Assembly: GCF_027920545.1 (NCBI RefSeq)
Contig: NZ_CP115859.1
Span: forward strand, 62,001 to 126,000
Reading direction: 5' to 3'
From: Chryseobacterium camelliae
GTDB taxonomy: Bacteria; Bacteroidota; Bacteroidia; Flavobacteriales; Weeksellaceae
DNA: 64,000 nt
The translations under genes were made by a program, and so were the position numbers. Positions 9,857 to 19,716 of this stretch are shown in pieces (within the stretch, counting starts at the first letter, position 1; every line of letters begins with the position of its first letter). The notes under the pieces were generated by a model. It was not told where the DNA came from and made no database searches. It was given only the letters and a program-made list of their open reading frames with translations.

Positions 9857-11092
9857 ATGGAAAACTCAAAGAAAAAAGCTGCGATTGGCTTCATATTTAT
9901 TACGTTATTAATCGATATTACGGGATGGGGAATCATCATTCCGGTAGTTCCTAAACTAATCGAGGAACTTATCCATAGTGATATAAGTGAAGCCGCTAAA
10001 TATGGTGGCTGGCTGGGTTTTGCATATGCATTCACTCAGTTTATTTTCTCTCCGGTGGTAGGAAATTTAAGTGATAAATTTGGGCGAAGACCCATTATTC
10101 TGATCTCACTTTTCGGGTTTGCAGTGGATTACATTTTCCTGGCTTTAGCACCCACAATCTGGTGGCTTTTTTTAGGTAGAATTATTGCCGGAATTACGGG
10201 AGCCAGTGTTACAACAGCAAGTGCTTATATTGCCGATATTTCAACTGATGAAGACAGAGCCAAGAATTTTGGATTAATTGGTGCTGCTTTCGGTCTTGGA
10301 TTTATTATCGGACCCGTTTTAGGAGGAGTATTGGGACATTATGGTTCAAGAGTCCCTTTTTATGCTGCTGCAGGATTATGTTTATTAAATTTCCTTTACG
10401 GATATTTTATTCTTCCGGAAAGTTTAGACAAAGATAAAAGAAGAGAATTTAATTGGAAAAGAGCAAACCCGGTTGGTTCATTTAAGTTTTTAGGGAAGCA
10501 CCCTGAAATTTCAGGTTTGATAGTGTCTTTAATTTTGATTTACATCGCAGGACATGCCGTACAAAGTAACTGGAGTTTCTTTACCATGTACAAATTTAGT
10601 TGGACCGAAAGAATGGTTGGGATTTCACTTGGAGTTGTAGGATTGTTGGTCGGATTGGTTCAGGGAGTCTTGATCCGATGGACAACACCAAGATTGGGGG
10701 AACATAAAAGTATCTATTACGGATTGGCTTTATATGCAATCGGAATGTTGTTGTTCGCTTTTGCATCGCAAGGCTGGATGATGTTCGTATTTCTTATTCC
10801 TTACTGTTTGGGAGGAATTTGCGGTCCGGCTTTACAATCGGTGATTACGAAAAGTGTTCCGTCCAATGAACAAGGTGAACTGCAGGGAGCTTTAACGAGT
10901 TTAATGAGTGCAACATCTATTATCGGACCTCCGATGATGACAAATTTATTTTATTTCTTCACCCATGATGAAGCCCCATTTAAATTTTCGGGAGCGCCAT
11001 TCTTTTTAGCATTTATTTTAATGGCGGTAAGTGTGATTATTACATATTTTAATTTTAAAAATAAAAATTCAAAGAAAGAGAGTATCGAATAA
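9857..11092 (+). CDS. MFS drug/proton antiporter, TetA-like
   Basis: 411-residue major facilitator with 12 predicted helices, resembling the 12-helix Tet efflux group (DHA1). Motif A appears as [14 protein letters not shown] in the loop between helices 2 and 3, and the following helix has the [21 protein letters not shown] segment found in TetA-type pumps. Such proteins exchange a drug or metabolite for protons across the inner membrane. Resistance to tetracycline itself is not shown: chromosomal relatives are common in Flavobacteriia and their substrates are mostly unknown. It is a single gene between the secDF terminator and its own terminator. Confidence 0.85.
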   Translation: MENSKKKAAIGFIFITLLIDITGWGIIIPVVPKLIEELIHSDISEAAKYGGWLGFAYAFTQFIFSPVVGNLSDKFGRRPIILISLFGFAVDYIFLALAPTIWWLFLGRIIAGITGASVTTASAYIADISTDEDRAKNFGLIGAAFGLGFIIGPVLGGVLGHYGSRVPFYAAAGLCLLNFLYGYFILPESLDKDKRREFNWKRANPVGSFKFLGKHPEISGLIVSLILIYIAGHAVQSNWSFFTMYKFSWTERMVGISLGVVGLLVGLVQGVLIRWTTPRLGEHKSIYYGLALYAIGMLLFAFASQGWMMFVFLIPYCLGGICGPALQSVITKSVPSNEQGELQGALTSLMSATSIIGPPMMTNLFYFFTHDEAPFKFSGAPFFLAFILMAVSVIITYFNFKNKNSKKESIE

Positions 11093-11126
11093 AAAACAGG
11101 GGTCAAATTTGATCCCTGTTTTTTTA
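11092..11126 (+). terminator. Intrinsic terminator of the MFS gene
   Basis: AAAACAGGG pairs with CCCTGTTTT around a self-complementary GTCAAATTTGAT centre, with a T-run behind. It begins at the stop codon. Confidence 0.85.
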
Positions 11127-11270
11127 TGTCAGAATGAAAATCAGATGATTATGCTTTCCAGAACCGGAATCACAAAACTTTAAACTAAAAACTCTAAACC
11201 GCAAACTATTTAAATTCTTAAAATTTATTTAAAATTGATAGATAACATAATACAATTGCATAATCTTTCG

Positions 11271-11278
11271 TAATTTTG
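11271..11278 (+). promoter_or_regulatory. Possible -7 box of the tatA-PAP2-TPR unit
   Basis: TAATTTTG fits TAnnTTTG and ends four bases before the ATG of the Tat gene. The nearest TTG (11256-11258) is too close to be the usual -33 element. Confidence 0.35.
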
Positions 11279-11282
11279 GCAA

Positions 11283-11621
11283 ATGGAATTAAGCATTGGA
11301 GAAATGGCATTGATTGCCGTGGCAATCGTTGTATTATTCGGACCGGATAAGCTTCCTCAGATTGCGCGTGACTTGGGTGCAGGCGTAAGAAAAATGCGTG
11401 GTGCGGTGGAAGATATCAAAACGGAGATTATGAAAGAAACAGATAACCCTGTTTCTGAAATTAAGCGCGAGATTGAGAAGGTAAAAGATGCTGCCAAAGA
11501 TTTTAATCCTATGAAAGATATTGAAAAAGATATCTTAACCGAACCATCTTCCAATATAACAGAACAGGAAAAAATTAAACCTTCGGAGGATGAAACTTAT
11601 GAAGGACCTGTAAGCAGATAG
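11283..11621 (+). CDS. Sec-independent translocase TatA/TatB-like protein
   Basis: 112-residue membrane protein of the MttA/Hcf106 family. An N-terminal helix (about 5-20) is followed by the hinge FGPDKLPQIARDLG and an amphipathic helix (AGVRKMRGAVEDIKTEI), then a charged tail. In the Tat system these proteins gather around TatC to move folded proteins across the inner membrane. The tail is longer than in the smallest TatA forms and the hinge looks partly TatB-like, so I leave the A/B choice open. tatC is not in the window. It is the first of three closely spaced genes, the next starting nine bases after its stop. Confidence 0.88.
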   Translation: MELSIGEMALIAVAIVVLFGPDKLPQIARDLGAGVRKMRGAVEDIKTEIMKETDNPVSEIKREIEKVKDAAKDFNPMKDIEKDILTEPSSNITEQEKIKPSEDETYEGPVSR

Positions 11622-11630
11622 AAATAGGGT

Positions 11631-12197
11631 ATGGAAGAAATCATTCAGGAAGATAAAAATGTATTTTTATATCTGAACAATTTAGGAAACTCATCTTTCG
11701 ATCAGTTTTGGATGCTGATTTCAAGCACCTGGATATGGGTTCCGCTTTATATTATTTTCTGTTATCTGCTTTTCAAAAACTATAAGCTAAGATCTTTAAT
11801 TTTTATACTAATATTTATCGCGATCGGAGTTACTATTTCCGATCAGCTTGCAGGCGTTTTTAAATACGGAGTTGCGAGATTAAGGCCATGCCATGACCCG
11901 ACATTACAAGATCATATGAGGATTGTAAAATGTGGCGGTCAGTTTGGTTTTTATTCGGCGCATGCTTCCAATACTTTCTTTTTAGCAACTTATTTAAGTT
12001 TTTTATTAAAAAATAAGCTAAATTGGTTACCTTATTTTATATTTGTCTGGGCTGCGGTGGTGGCCTACAGCAGAATTTATTTAGGCGTGCATTTCCCGAT
12101 AGATATTTTGGTGGGGGCGTTTGTTGGATCTTTATTGGGAGGGCTTTTTGCTATGCTCGCAAAAAAAGTGATCAACAAACAAACTAAAACTATATGA
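11631..12197 (+). CDS. PAP2-family membrane phosphatase
   Basis: 188-residue integral membrane protein with the three phosphatase signature motifs: K79-x6-R-P (KYGVARLRP), SAH at about 109-111, and SR-x5-H-x3-D (SRIYLGVHFPID) at about 147-158. The family removes phosphate from lipid phosphates such as undecaprenyl diphosphate or phosphatidic acid with a catalytic His on the outer face of the membrane. The residues needed are all present, so it should be active, but its lipid substrate cannot be read. It overlaps the next gene by four bases (ATGA), which suggests coupled translation. Confidence 0.9.
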   Translation: MEEIIQEDKNVFLYLNNLGNSSFDQFWMLISSTWIWVPLYIIFCYLLFKNYKLRSLIFILIFIAIGVTISDQLAGVFKYGVARLRPCHDPTLQDHMRIVKCGGQFGFYSAHASNTFFLATYLSFLLKNKLNWLPYFIFVWAAVVAYSRIYLGVHFPIDILVGAFVGSLLGGLFAMLAKKVINKQTKTI

Positions 12198-13021
12198 AAA
12201 AACATCTATTACTATTTACATTTGTTACCTTCTCAACCGTTCAGTCATTCCATAGTCAGGATAAAAAAATAGCAGAAGAATGCTTCAGCAAAGCAAATTA
12301 TAAATGCGCAGAAGAACAATATCTCAAACTTGCCGAAAAAGAGCAAATTCAAAAATTTCAATCAGAATATTACGATAAACTGGGAACTTCCCAAAGAAGA
12401 CTCGGGAAAACACCTCAAGCATTCAAATCGTATGAATCTGCTTTGAAATCGAATCCAAGATCCGTTTCGGTGTACGAAAATCTGGCTTCTTTACATAATC
12501 AGAAAGGAAGTAAAACAAAAGCTTTAGAATATGTGAATACAGGGATTAGTCTGGAAGAAACGGACAATGCAAACCTTTATTTGCTACGTTCAAAGATATA
12601 TGAAAATCTGGGCAAAAAAGATTTGGCACAGCAGGATCTGAACCATGTTTTAACTTTTGCTCCGGATAATATTTTTGCGAGAACAGGATTGGCGAATCTT
12701 AAAAAAAGAAACGGTGACCTGGAGGGCGCTTTAAAAGATTATAATCAGTTAATCTCAGAAAAACCGGAATCTTTATTATACAGCGGAAGAGGAGATATTT
12801 ATCTTAAATTGAAAAAAACAAAAGAAGCACTTGCCGATGTGAATAAATCGATTTCCATTGATCCGAAATTTGCTCAGGCTTACGTTACAAAAGCTTTGAT
12901 TTTATTCGATACCACAAAACCTAAGGAAGCCTGTACAAACTTAGATAAAGCAGTAAGTCTTGGGTATGAAAAAGCTCTTTTGACAGAATATTATACAAAA
13001 TGTGCAATACCCACAAAATAA
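12194..13021 (+). CDS. Exported tetratricopeptide-repeat protein
   Basis: 275-residue protein with a signal peptide (MKKHLLLFTFVTFSTVQSFHSQ) and five to six TPR helix pairs through the rest of the chain, for example KTPQAFKSYESALKSNPRS, KTKALEYVNTGISLEETDN, KDLAQQDLNHVLTFAPDN and KEALADVNKSISIDPKFA. TPR arrays bind proteins and this one is probably periplasmic. No catalytic domain is visible, so its partner is unknown. It overlaps the PAP2 gene by four bases and ends the tatA-PAP2-TPR group. Confidence 0.85.
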   Translation: MKKHLLLFTFVTFSTVQSFHSQDKKIAEECFSKANYKCAEEQYLKLAEKEQIQKFQSEYYDKLGTSQRRLGKTPQAFKSYESALKSNPRSVSVYENLASLHNQKGSKTKALEYVNTGISLEETDNANLYLLRSKIYENLGKKDLAQQDLNHVLTFAPDNIFARTGLANLKKRNGDLEGALKDYNQLISEKPESLLYSGRGDIYLKLKKTKEALADVNKSISIDPKFAQAYVTKALILFDTTKPKEACTNLDKAVSLGYEKALLTEYYTKCAIPTK

Positions 13022-13051
13022 TTTTTAAAACATTTATTTTATCAATTAAAT

Positions 13052-13507
13052 ATGCTAAACATTGTTCTTGTAGAACCTGAAATACCGAATAATACAGGAA
13101 ATATCGGAAGATTATGTGTAGGAACCGAAAGCCGGCTGCATCTTATTCATCCTTTTGGATTTGTAATTAATGATAAGAATCTGAAACGTTCAGGACTGGA
13201 TTATTGGGTTCATCTGGATGTAACCGAATATGCCAATGTAGATGAATGGATACAAAGGATTCCTGATCTTTCCCGTGTTTTCCTGATGAGCTCTCATGCC
13301 GAAAAATCCTATCTGGAAACTGATTTTCAGGATGGCGACTGGCTTGTTTTCGGGAAAGAAAGTGTAGGTTTAAGCAAAGAAGTGTTGGCTCGCTTTGAAA
13401 ATCATCTGACGATTCCGATGTCTACATTAATCAGAAGTTTTAATATTGCTAATTCTGTTGCTTTTGTGGTAGGTGAGGCTAAAAGACAGATTGGTCTAAA
13501 AATTTAG
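13052..13507 (+). CDS. trmL: tRNA (cytidine/uridine-34-2'-O)-methyltransferase TrmL
   Basis: 151-residue SPOUT methyltransferase that methylates the ribose of the wobble base in tRNA-Leu. Conserved pieces are VEPEIPNNTGNIGRLC near the N-terminus, FGKESVGL in the middle and IPMSTLIRSFNIANSVAF near the C-terminus, which forms the knotted SAM-binding site. The length is that of the minimal single-domain family. It converges with rlmH, only ten bases away on the other strand. Confidence 0.93.
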   Translation: MLNIVLVEPEIPNNTGNIGRLCVGTESRLHLIHPFGFVINDKNLKRSGLDYWVHLDVTEYANVDEWIQRIPDLSRVFLMSSHAEKSYLETDFQDGDWLVFGKESVGLSKEVLARFENHLTIPMSTLIRSFNIANSVAFVVGEAKRQIGLKI

Positions 13508-13517
13508 TTTAAAAGAA

Positions 13518-13991
13518 TTAATCATTATGATAAGGTTTTCCTTGTAAAATCTGATCGGCACGATACAATTGTTCAACGATAAATAACCGAATCATTTGGT
13601 GCGTAAATGTCATTTTAGATAATGACATTTTTTCGTTGGTTCTGGTATAGATCTCATCAGAAAAACCATAGGCACCGCCTATTAAAAGATGGATTTTCTT
13701 TACCGATGAATTCATCCAAGTATCTATTTTTTGTGCAAATTCCCGGCTGGTAAACTGTTTCCCTTTTTCATCCAGAATGATTACCAAATCGTTTTTATCA
13801 ATATGATGCAGGAATAATTTGGCTTCCTCTTTTTTCAGAAGCTCCGGAGTGAGGTTTTTGGCATTTTTCACATCCGGGATCTCAATAATTTCAAAATTCC
13901 AGTGTTTGGGAAGGCGTTTCAGATAGTAGCTGATTAATGAAGTGATTTCTTTATCGTCCGTTTTACCAATACAAAGTAAATTAATCTGCAT
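13518..13991 (-). CDS. rlmH: 23S rRNA (pseudouridine-1915-N3)-methyltransferase RlmH
   Basis: 157-residue SPOUT methyltransferase that modifies helix 69 of 23S rRNA on the assembled ribosome. The end of the protein is diagnostic: LIGGAYGFSDEI, then LSLSKMTFTHQMIRLFIVEQ, then LYRADQILQGKPYHND. Length and motifs are normal for the family. A CAAAGATA sequence at 14018-14025 is the complement of a TAnnTTTG box and could serve as its -7 element. Confidence 0.95.
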   Translation of the reverse strand: MQINLLCIGKTDDKEITSLISYYLKRLPKHWNFEIIEIPDVKNAKNLTPELLKKEEAKLFLHHIDKNDLVIILDEKGKQFTSREFAQKIDTWMNSSVKKIHLLIGGAYGFSDEIYTRTNEKMSLSKMTFTHQMIRLFIVEQLYRADQILQGKPYHND

Positions 13992-14113
13992 TTTCTGTCT
14001 TTAAATATTTATAGGGTCAAAGATATTCATAAATTAAAGAAAGTCATAATTTGCAGAGTTTTTAGAATGTTTTAAGTTTAAAAAATCATTACTTTTGTTG
14101 GAACACCAGTCCG

Positions 14114-15136
14114 ATGAAAGCCAAAATCCTTTCTTGTCCGCTTTTTTGTTTATTCTTGATTTCCTATGCCCAGGAAATTCAGGATGCAGAAGACAAGAAT
14201 TATACGGAAAAAGATAGAAATAAAATTGCGGTGGTTGCAGGGCTAAGCTATCTTCATAATACTTTTGGTTTATTATATCAGGACAAAGTTTTTCGTTTAA
14301 GACCCAATGATGCTTTCTACACAGAGTTTTTCTTACGCTATCGATGGCTGGATGTCAGCTTTTCTTTGGCTCCTAAACTAACGCGAATCAACAATGATGA
14401 TCCCGAAAAAGGAAAGACCAAGTATTTCAATATAGGATTTACCTTTTTTATGAGCCCGAAACTCAGGCAATATGTTTACTTTAGTACAATGAAAGGTTTG
14501 TATTTTCAGGATACAAAAGAATTTATGCGCCTGATGTATGGTGAAGATTATAATGAAAAAGGATATTTGCAGTTTCCTGATGCCAAATACAGATCTTTTA
14601 AAGGTGAAACAAGCTATCTGTGGCTGGGAAATAAGACCGATTACAGAAGTTTCAATAATATGACGTATCAGCCATTGAAAGATGTTTTTATTGTAAGCAC
14701 CGGTTTGTTTTATCAATATAATATTCTCAGTGACCTTAATAAAACGGTTTATCAGGGTGAGATTTTTAATGAAAATGTGAATGATTCTCCTTCGAAGGAC
14801 TTCAGAATTGCTCTGAGATCGGGTGGAGGTGTGCAGAAAAAGATTAATGGCAATTGGTACACAATAGTGGAAGCTTACCCGGAGTTTTATTATTCAAAAT
14901 TAATAGGTGAAGACTTTCATGAGTTTAATATAGGGCTGTATTCCAATGCAAGAATGGGCTATGATAATGAGAAATGGTTTTTCGGGGGAGGATTTCAGTT
15001 TAATTGGATTAACAGTTCCAATGAGAATTTTTATTCAACAACACAATGGTTGTTTCGGTTGGGAGTTGGTTTCCGGTTTAATTCTCCTACATTTGTAAAC
15101 AGAAACTTTGATAAAATAGATCATATTTTAAAGTAA
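14114..15136 (+). CDS. Putative outer membrane beta-barrel protein (DUF4421-like)
   Basis: 340-residue protein with a signal peptide (MKAKILSCPLFCLFLISYAQ) and a body of alternating aromatic and polar strands ending in a hydrophobic strand, as expected of an outer membrane barrel. The segment FRLRPNDAFYTEFFLRYRWL and the following LDVSFSLAPKL resemble DUF4421 proteins of Bacteroidota, though I cannot confirm this by search. No function is known. The next gene, a YihY-type membrane protein, starts three bases after its stop, so the two are probably co-transcribed. A TACTTTTG box at 14090-14097 may be its -7 element. Confidence 0.65.
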   Translation: MKAKILSCPLFCLFLISYAQEIQDAEDKNYTEKDRNKIAVVAGLSYLHNTFGLLYQDKVFRLRPNDAFYTEFFLRYRWLDVSFSLAPKLTRINNDDPEKGKTKYFNIGFTFFMSPKLRQYVYFSTMKGLYFQDTKEFMRLMYGEDYNEKGYLQFPDAKYRSFKGETSYLWLGNKTDYRSFNNMTYQPLKDVFIVSTGLFYQYNILSDLNKTVYQGEIFNENVNDSPSKDFRIALRSGGGVQKKINGNWYTIVEAYPEFYYSKLIGEDFHEFNIGLYSNARMGYDNEKWFFGGGFQFNWINSSNENFYSTTQWLFRLGVGFRFNSPTFVNRNFDKIDHILK

Positions 15137-15139
15137 AAA

Positions 15140-16159
15140 ATGGGTATGAAACTTCCTAGATTTATCTTGAAAATTCAAGAGTTTTTTGACGGCATTCATA
15201 TTCCTGTACTGGGAATATCGCTTTGGCAGATGTTCCAAATTTATATTTCAGGGATTTTTAAAGGAAATATCGGCAGGAAAGCAGCGTCAATTTCCTGGAG
15301 TTTTACCATAAGTTTATTCCCTTTTATTTTGTTCTTACTTTCCGTATTGCCATATATGCCACACTATGACAAACTTCAGTTCTATATTTTTGAGGTTTTG
15401 ATGCATAATGTATTTCCCTCCAATATGGAAGGAGATGTAAGAGGCTATATTGAGACCAATATTATTCCTAATATGAAAGGAATAAGTAATTTGACCATTA
15501 TTTTGGCATTGGTTTTTGCTACGAACGGTACTTTTTCATTAATTAACGGTTTTAATGAAAACACTGACGAAAAGCTGACCGATGTGAAAGAGTTTATCCT
15601 CTCTTTCTTTATTACGATAGGGTTTATTCTGATCGTGTTTTTAGCACTTTTCGGAGTGTATTATGTAGAGGTTGTAATGAAACTTTTTACGCCATCTTAC
15701 GATATTTCCTGGCTGGTCAATAATCTTTCGAAAATCATCGGTTTTGTTTCATTTCCTTTGTTTTATTTCATTCTTTTGACGATGTTTTACTGGTTGGGCA
15801 CGGTGAAGATTATGAGATTCAGGCAGGCGATTCCCGGAGCAATTCTGACAACGGTTTTATTTGTGCTAACCACTTATATTTTTGCCATTTATGTCAAAGA
15901 TATTGCGAGGTACAACGTTTTATACGGTTCAATCGGAAGTATGATTCTTTTGATGGTTTGGGTAAACGTGAACGTATATCTGCTTTTATTCGGAAATGAG
16001 CTGAATATGGCAATCAGGAAATTAAGACTTGAAAAACTACTTTCAGATGAGCTTAAAAAAGAAGCTTTAGGTTATCACGCAGAGATTAAAGAGCCAGAAT
16101 TGGAAGCTGATGAAGAACACACGAGAAAATTAAGTCAGGAAAATAAGTTTAAAGCTTAA
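15140..16159 (+). CDS. YihY/BrkB-family inner membrane protein
   Basis: 339-residue polytopic membrane protein of the YihY (formerly RNase BN, virulence factor BrkB) family. The hallmark N-terminal region KAASISWSFTISLFPFILFL and the C-terminal helices YNVLYGSIGSMILLMVWVNV and YLLLFGNELN are present, with six predicted helices. The family's molecular role is unsettled; the older RNase label for it was an error. A charged C-terminal tail of about 40 residues is cytoplasmic. It converges with nhaA. Confidence 0.9.
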   Translation: MGMKLPRFILKIQEFFDGIHIPVLGISLWQMFQIYISGIFKGNIGRKAASISWSFTISLFPFILFLLSVLPYMPHYDKLQFYIFEVLMHNVFPSNMEGDVRGYIETNIIPNMKGISNLTIILALVFATNGTFSLINGFNENTDEKLTDVKEFILSFFITIGFILIVFLALFGVYYVEVVMKLFTPSYDISWLVNNLSKIIGFVSFPLFYFILLTMFYWLGTVKIMRFRQAIPGAILTTVLFVLTTYIFAIYVKDIARYNVLYGSIGSMILLMVWVNVNVYLLLFGNELNMAIRKLRLEKLLSDELKKEALGYHAEIKEPELEADEEHTRKLSQENKFKA

Positions 16160-16235
16160 ATCCACACCACAGTTGCTTTTCCTGATTGAAAATTTTTTTA
16201 ATGAAAATTGACACTAAATTTTTCGGACCCAAACT

Positions 16236-17405
16236 TTAATTTCCTGCGAATTTCTTGGAACTTACTTTCAAAATAATAAAACCTAAAAGCGCAGATAAAA
16301 AAGAAGCAATCAATATGGCAAATTTGGCTTCATCCTGAATCTGAATTTCTGTCTTAAAGGATAGCAGGGCGATGAAAATAGACATCGTAAACCCAATTCC
16401 TGCCAAACAGCCTACACCTATCATTTGCAGCCATGAGCTATTCTGTGGCAATGAGCTTATTTTTAATCTGATCGCGAGAAAAGAGAAGAAATTAATGCCG
16501 ATCAACTTGCCTAAAATTAATCCGCAGATAATTCCCAGCCCCAAAGTATTAGTCAGCCCGTCAATCATTCCGCTTTTGAAGGTGATGTTGGTATTGGCAA
16601 GAGCAAATACAGGCATGATTAAAAAGCTTACCGGAAAATGCAGATGATGCTCCAGTTTTTCCAAAGGAGACATTTCTGTATTCGATTCATTGGTAGGAAT
16701 TGAAAATGCGAGCAAAACCCCTGCAATCGTAGCGTGAATCCCGGAATGATGAAGGAAATACCATAAAAATATTCCCGGAATGATATAAAAAATAAGTTTT
16801 TTAACTTTTAAAAAGTTTAAAATAAACAATATTAGGGTTATTCCTAAAGAAAGTAATAAATAAATCCAGTGTATCTGATCGGTATAGAATATAGCAATAA
16901 CCAATATGGCTCCCAGATCATCCACAATAGCCAAAGCAGCCAGGAAAATCTTAATGGAGTTTGGAATCCTGTTTCCAAGCATCGAAATAATGGCAAGTGA
17001 AAACGCAATATCGGTTGCCATAGGAATTCCCCAACCATTTTCATATGGAGTTCCGGAATTAAAAATGGTGAAAATGATAGCCGGAACAAGCATTCCGCCA
17101 ACTGCCGCAAAGATAGGAAGCGACGCATTTTTAAAGGAAGAAAGCTCCCCTTCTATTATTTCTCTTTTGATTTCAAGGCCTACTAACAGGAAAAAAACAG
17201 CCATTAAGCCGTCATTAATCCATATACTTATCGGGTATTCCAAATGAAAAACAGAAGTGCCGATTTCTTTATCTAAAAAAAGCTGAAAACTTTCACTAGC
17301 AGACGAATTGGCAATCAGTAATGAGACGATCACACACAAAATGAGTAATATCCCCGAAATCTGACTGCTGTTGAAGAATTTTTTAAAATATAAACTTAAA
17401 TTCAT
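16236..17405 (-). CDS. nhaA: Na+/H+ antiporter NhaA
   Basis: 389-residue sodium/proton antiporter that exports Na+ in exchange for protons and supports pH and salt balance. The paired ion-binding aspartates are D162 and D163 (AIVDDLGAI), the equivalents of E. coli D163/D164, and D132 (ATDIAF) matches D133 of the unwound-helix site. A Lys in GLILGKLIGI fits the conserved Lys300. Twelve helices are predicted. It ends the unit downstream of the RelA/SpoT gene, with 11 bases between the two. Confidence 0.96.
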   Translation of the reverse strand: MNLSLYFKKFFNSSQISGILLILCVIVSLLIANSSASESFQLFLDKEIGTSVFHLEYPISIWINDGLMAVFFLLVGLEIKREIIEGELSSFKNASLPIFAAVGGMLVPAIIFTIFNSGTPYENGWGIPMATDIAFSLAIISMLGNRIPNSIKIFLAALAIVDDLGAILVIAIFYTDQIHWIYLLLSLGITLILFILNFLKVKKLIFYIIPGIFLWYFLHHSGIHATIAGVLLAFSIPTNESNTEMSPLEKLEHHLHFPVSFLIMPVFALANTNITFKSGMIDGLTNTLGLGIICGLILGKLIGINFFSFLAIRLKISSLPQNSSWLQMIGVGCLAGIGFTMSIFIALLSFKTEIQIQDEAKFAILIASFLSALLGFIILKVSSKKFAGN

Positions 17406-17416
17406 GCTCTATAATG

Positions 17417-19621
17417 TTATATTCTTCTGATTCTTGAAATTCCATTAATATCTTTAAGCTTTTTGAAGGTTTCTTCCAGCTGGCTTCGGTTCTTTACCTC
17501 AAGGTTGATGGTGCCGTTGAAAATTCCGTCATTGGATTCAATAGACATACTTTTCATGTCCATTCCCATGGCACCGCTTATTACGGTGGTGATGTCGTTG
17601 ATCATTCCCATTCTGTCCAGTCCTTCAATTTCAATTTTTATTCTGTTCTGGAAGCTTTCCGCATTTACCCATTTTGCAGGAATTACCCTGTAATCATACT
17701 GAGCCCGGAGATTAATGGCATTCGGGCAATTATCACTGTGAACTTTAATTCCGTCAGAAATGGTAATAAATCCGAAAATTTTATCTCCCGGAATTACGGT
17801 ACAGCATTTTGCATAGCTGTAATTCAGTTTTTCTTCATCTTTCCCAAAGACAATCATGTCAAGATTCTTTTCTTTAGGTTCTTCGTAGAGCGTGTTTTTA
17901 GCAGGTGACTTTCGGAATCTGGAAAGTAAATTGTTGAACACATTTTTACTCTCAATATATTTCCTTAAGCTGCTTGCGTCCAGTTCGTTATTTTGAAACT
18001 TAAGGAACAGTTCCTGCGAGCTTTTAAGATTAAAGAATTTTTGCAGTTTGTTGATTTCCTCATCATTAAAATTAATTTTGGCATGACGGAGTTTTCGCTG
18101 CAGGGTTTCTTTTCCTTCCTCTACCAATTGGTTTTTTTGGGAATTCAAATAACTTTTAATCTTGGATTTAGCTTTTGAAGTCACTACAAATTCAAGCCAG
18201 TCGGATTTGGGTTTTTGATTCTGTGAAGAAAGAATATCTATCTGATCTCCGTTTTGAAGTGTGTAAGATATCGGTACGAGTTTACCGTTTATTTTCGCTC
18301 CCAAACATTTCATCCCTAAATCTGAGTGCACCGCAAAAGCAAAATCCAAAGCGGTAGCGTTGGTGGGCAGAATTTTGATCTCACCTTTAGGCGTAAATAC
18401 AAATACTTCCTTGGAATATAAATTAAGTTTTATATTATCTAAAAGTTCAGAGGTAGAAAGGTTTTGCTGTTGTTCCAAAACGTCACGGATTTCAGTAACC
18501 CATTTTTCAAAATTTCGGTCGTCCGAGCTTTGTTTATAACCTTCTTTGTATTTATAATGTGCTGCAACACCTTTTTCTGCGATTTCATCCATTCTTTCGG
18601 AACGGATCTGAACTTCAATCCATTTTTTATCAGGACCAAGAACAGTTAAATGCAAACTTTCGTATCCCGTAGAACGCGGTTGGGTAATCCAGTCACGCAT
18701 CCTGGAAGGATTGGTATGATAAACATCGGTTACAATCGAATATATTTTCCAGGCCAGAAATTTCTCATTTTTAGCATCAGATTTATAAATAATTCTAATG
18801 GCATAATTATCGAAAACCTCTTCAAAAGAAACGCCCTGTTTCAACATTTTTCGATAGATAGAGGAGATAGCTTTTGCTCTGCCTTTTATGGTGAAATTTA
18901 AGCCTTCTTCTTTTAATTGCTCAGAAACTTCGGTCTTGAATTCTTCAATATATTTTTCTCTGTTTTCTTTCGCGAGTTCTAATTTTTCTGTGATTTCGTT
19001 AAAAACTTCGGGGTTGTTGTATTTCAAAGACAGGTCCTCAAGCTCAGATTTTATGTTGTACAATCCTAAGCGGTGGGCCATTGGAGCATAAATATAAACC
19101 GTCTCGGAAGCAATTTTTTTCTGCTTATCGGGAGCCATGCTTTCCAAAGTTCGCATATTATGAAGACGGTCTGCAATCTTGATCAGAATCACCCTGAAAT
19201 CTTCGGAAAGGGTAAGAAGCAGCTTTCTGTAATTTTCAGACTGTACGGAAATATTCTGATGATTCATGATGGAGATTTTGGTTAATCCATTCACGATATC
19301 CGCAATTTTTTTTCCGAATATTTTCTTTAAATCATCATAAGTATAATCAGAATCTTCAATTACGTCGTGGAGAAGAGCACAGGCAATGGAAGTTGCTCCC
19401 AAACCAATTTCAGTGGCAACAATTTTAGCTACGGCAATAGGATGGTAGATATAAGGTTCTCCGGTCTTTCTTCTCTGTTCTTTATGGGCATCTAAAGCAA
19501 TATCAAATGCTTTTCGGATAAGCTTATTATTTTCCTCATCCAGAGTTCTGTATGTATTTGAAATTAAATCTTTATATCTCGCAAGAATTTCTTTGTTTTC
19601 TTGTTCTAAGTCGTAACTCAT
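17417..19621 (-). CDS. Bifunctional (p)ppGpp synthetase/hydrolase RelA/SpoT
   Basis: 734 residues from the chosen start. It makes and breaks the alarmone (p)ppGpp in the stringent response. Domains in order: HD hydrolase with HDVIED near residues 85-90 and upstream H60 intact, so hydrolysis should work; synthetase domain (RAKAISSIYRKMLKQG and YESLHLTVLGP); TGS domain (VFTPKGEIKILPTNATALDF); a zinc-finger/helical region; and a C-terminal ACT domain. The frame is open for 18 further residues upstream to 19675, but those are hydrophobic and unlike the family, while MSYDLEQENKEI is a normal N-terminus, so I start at 19621. It is the only such long enzyme in the window. Confidence 0.95.
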   Translation of the reverse strand: MSYDLEQENKEILARYKDLISNTYRTLDEENNKLIRKAFDIALDAHKEQRRKTGEPYIYHPIAVAKIVATEIGLGATSIACALLHDVIEDSDYTYDDLKKIFGKKIADIVNGLTKISIMNHQNISVQSENYRKLLLTLSEDFRVILIKIADRLHNMRTLESMAPDKQKKIASETVYIYAPMAHRLGLYNIKSELEDLSLKYNNPEVFNEITEKLELAKENREKYIEEFKTEVSEQLKEEGLNFTIKGRAKAISSIYRKMLKQGVSFEEVFDNYAIRIIYKSDAKNEKFLAWKIYSIVTDVYHTNPSRMRDWITQPRSTGYESLHLTVLGPDKKWIEVQIRSERMDEIAEKGVAAHYKYKEGYKQSSDDRNFEKWVTEIRDVLEQQQNLSTSELLDNIKLNLYSKEVFVFTPKGEIKILPTNATALDFAFAVHSDLGMKCLGAKINGKLVPISYTLQNGDQIDILSSQNQKPKSDWLEFVVTSKAKSKIKSYLNSQKNQLVEEGKETLQRKLRHAKINFNDEEINKLQKFFNLKSSQELFLKFQNNELDASSLRKYIESKNVFNNLLSRFRKSPAKNTLYEEPKEKNLDMIVFGKDEEKLNYSYAKCCTVIPGDKIFGFITISDGIKVHSDNCPNAINLRAQYDYRVIPAKWVNAESFQNRIKIEIEGLDRMGMINDITTVISGAMGMDMKSMSIESNDGIFNGTINLEVKNRSQLEETFKKLKDINGISRIRRI

Positions 19622-19677
19622 GTGAATACCTATGTTTAAAACGAATATACAAAAAAATAAACATTTTTCAAACAAGA

Positions 19678-19707
19678 AAATCCGTAGAGTAGTCTACGGA
19701 TTTTTGG
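19678..19707 (-). terminator. Hairpin terminator downstream of the small stress-like gene
   Basis: AAATCCGTAGA pairs with TCTACGGATTT around a short loop. It is bidirectional in form and lies where transcription of the 19745-20110 minus-strand gene should stop before the RelA/SpoT gene. Confidence 0.7.
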
Positions 19708-19716
19708 CTATTAGAG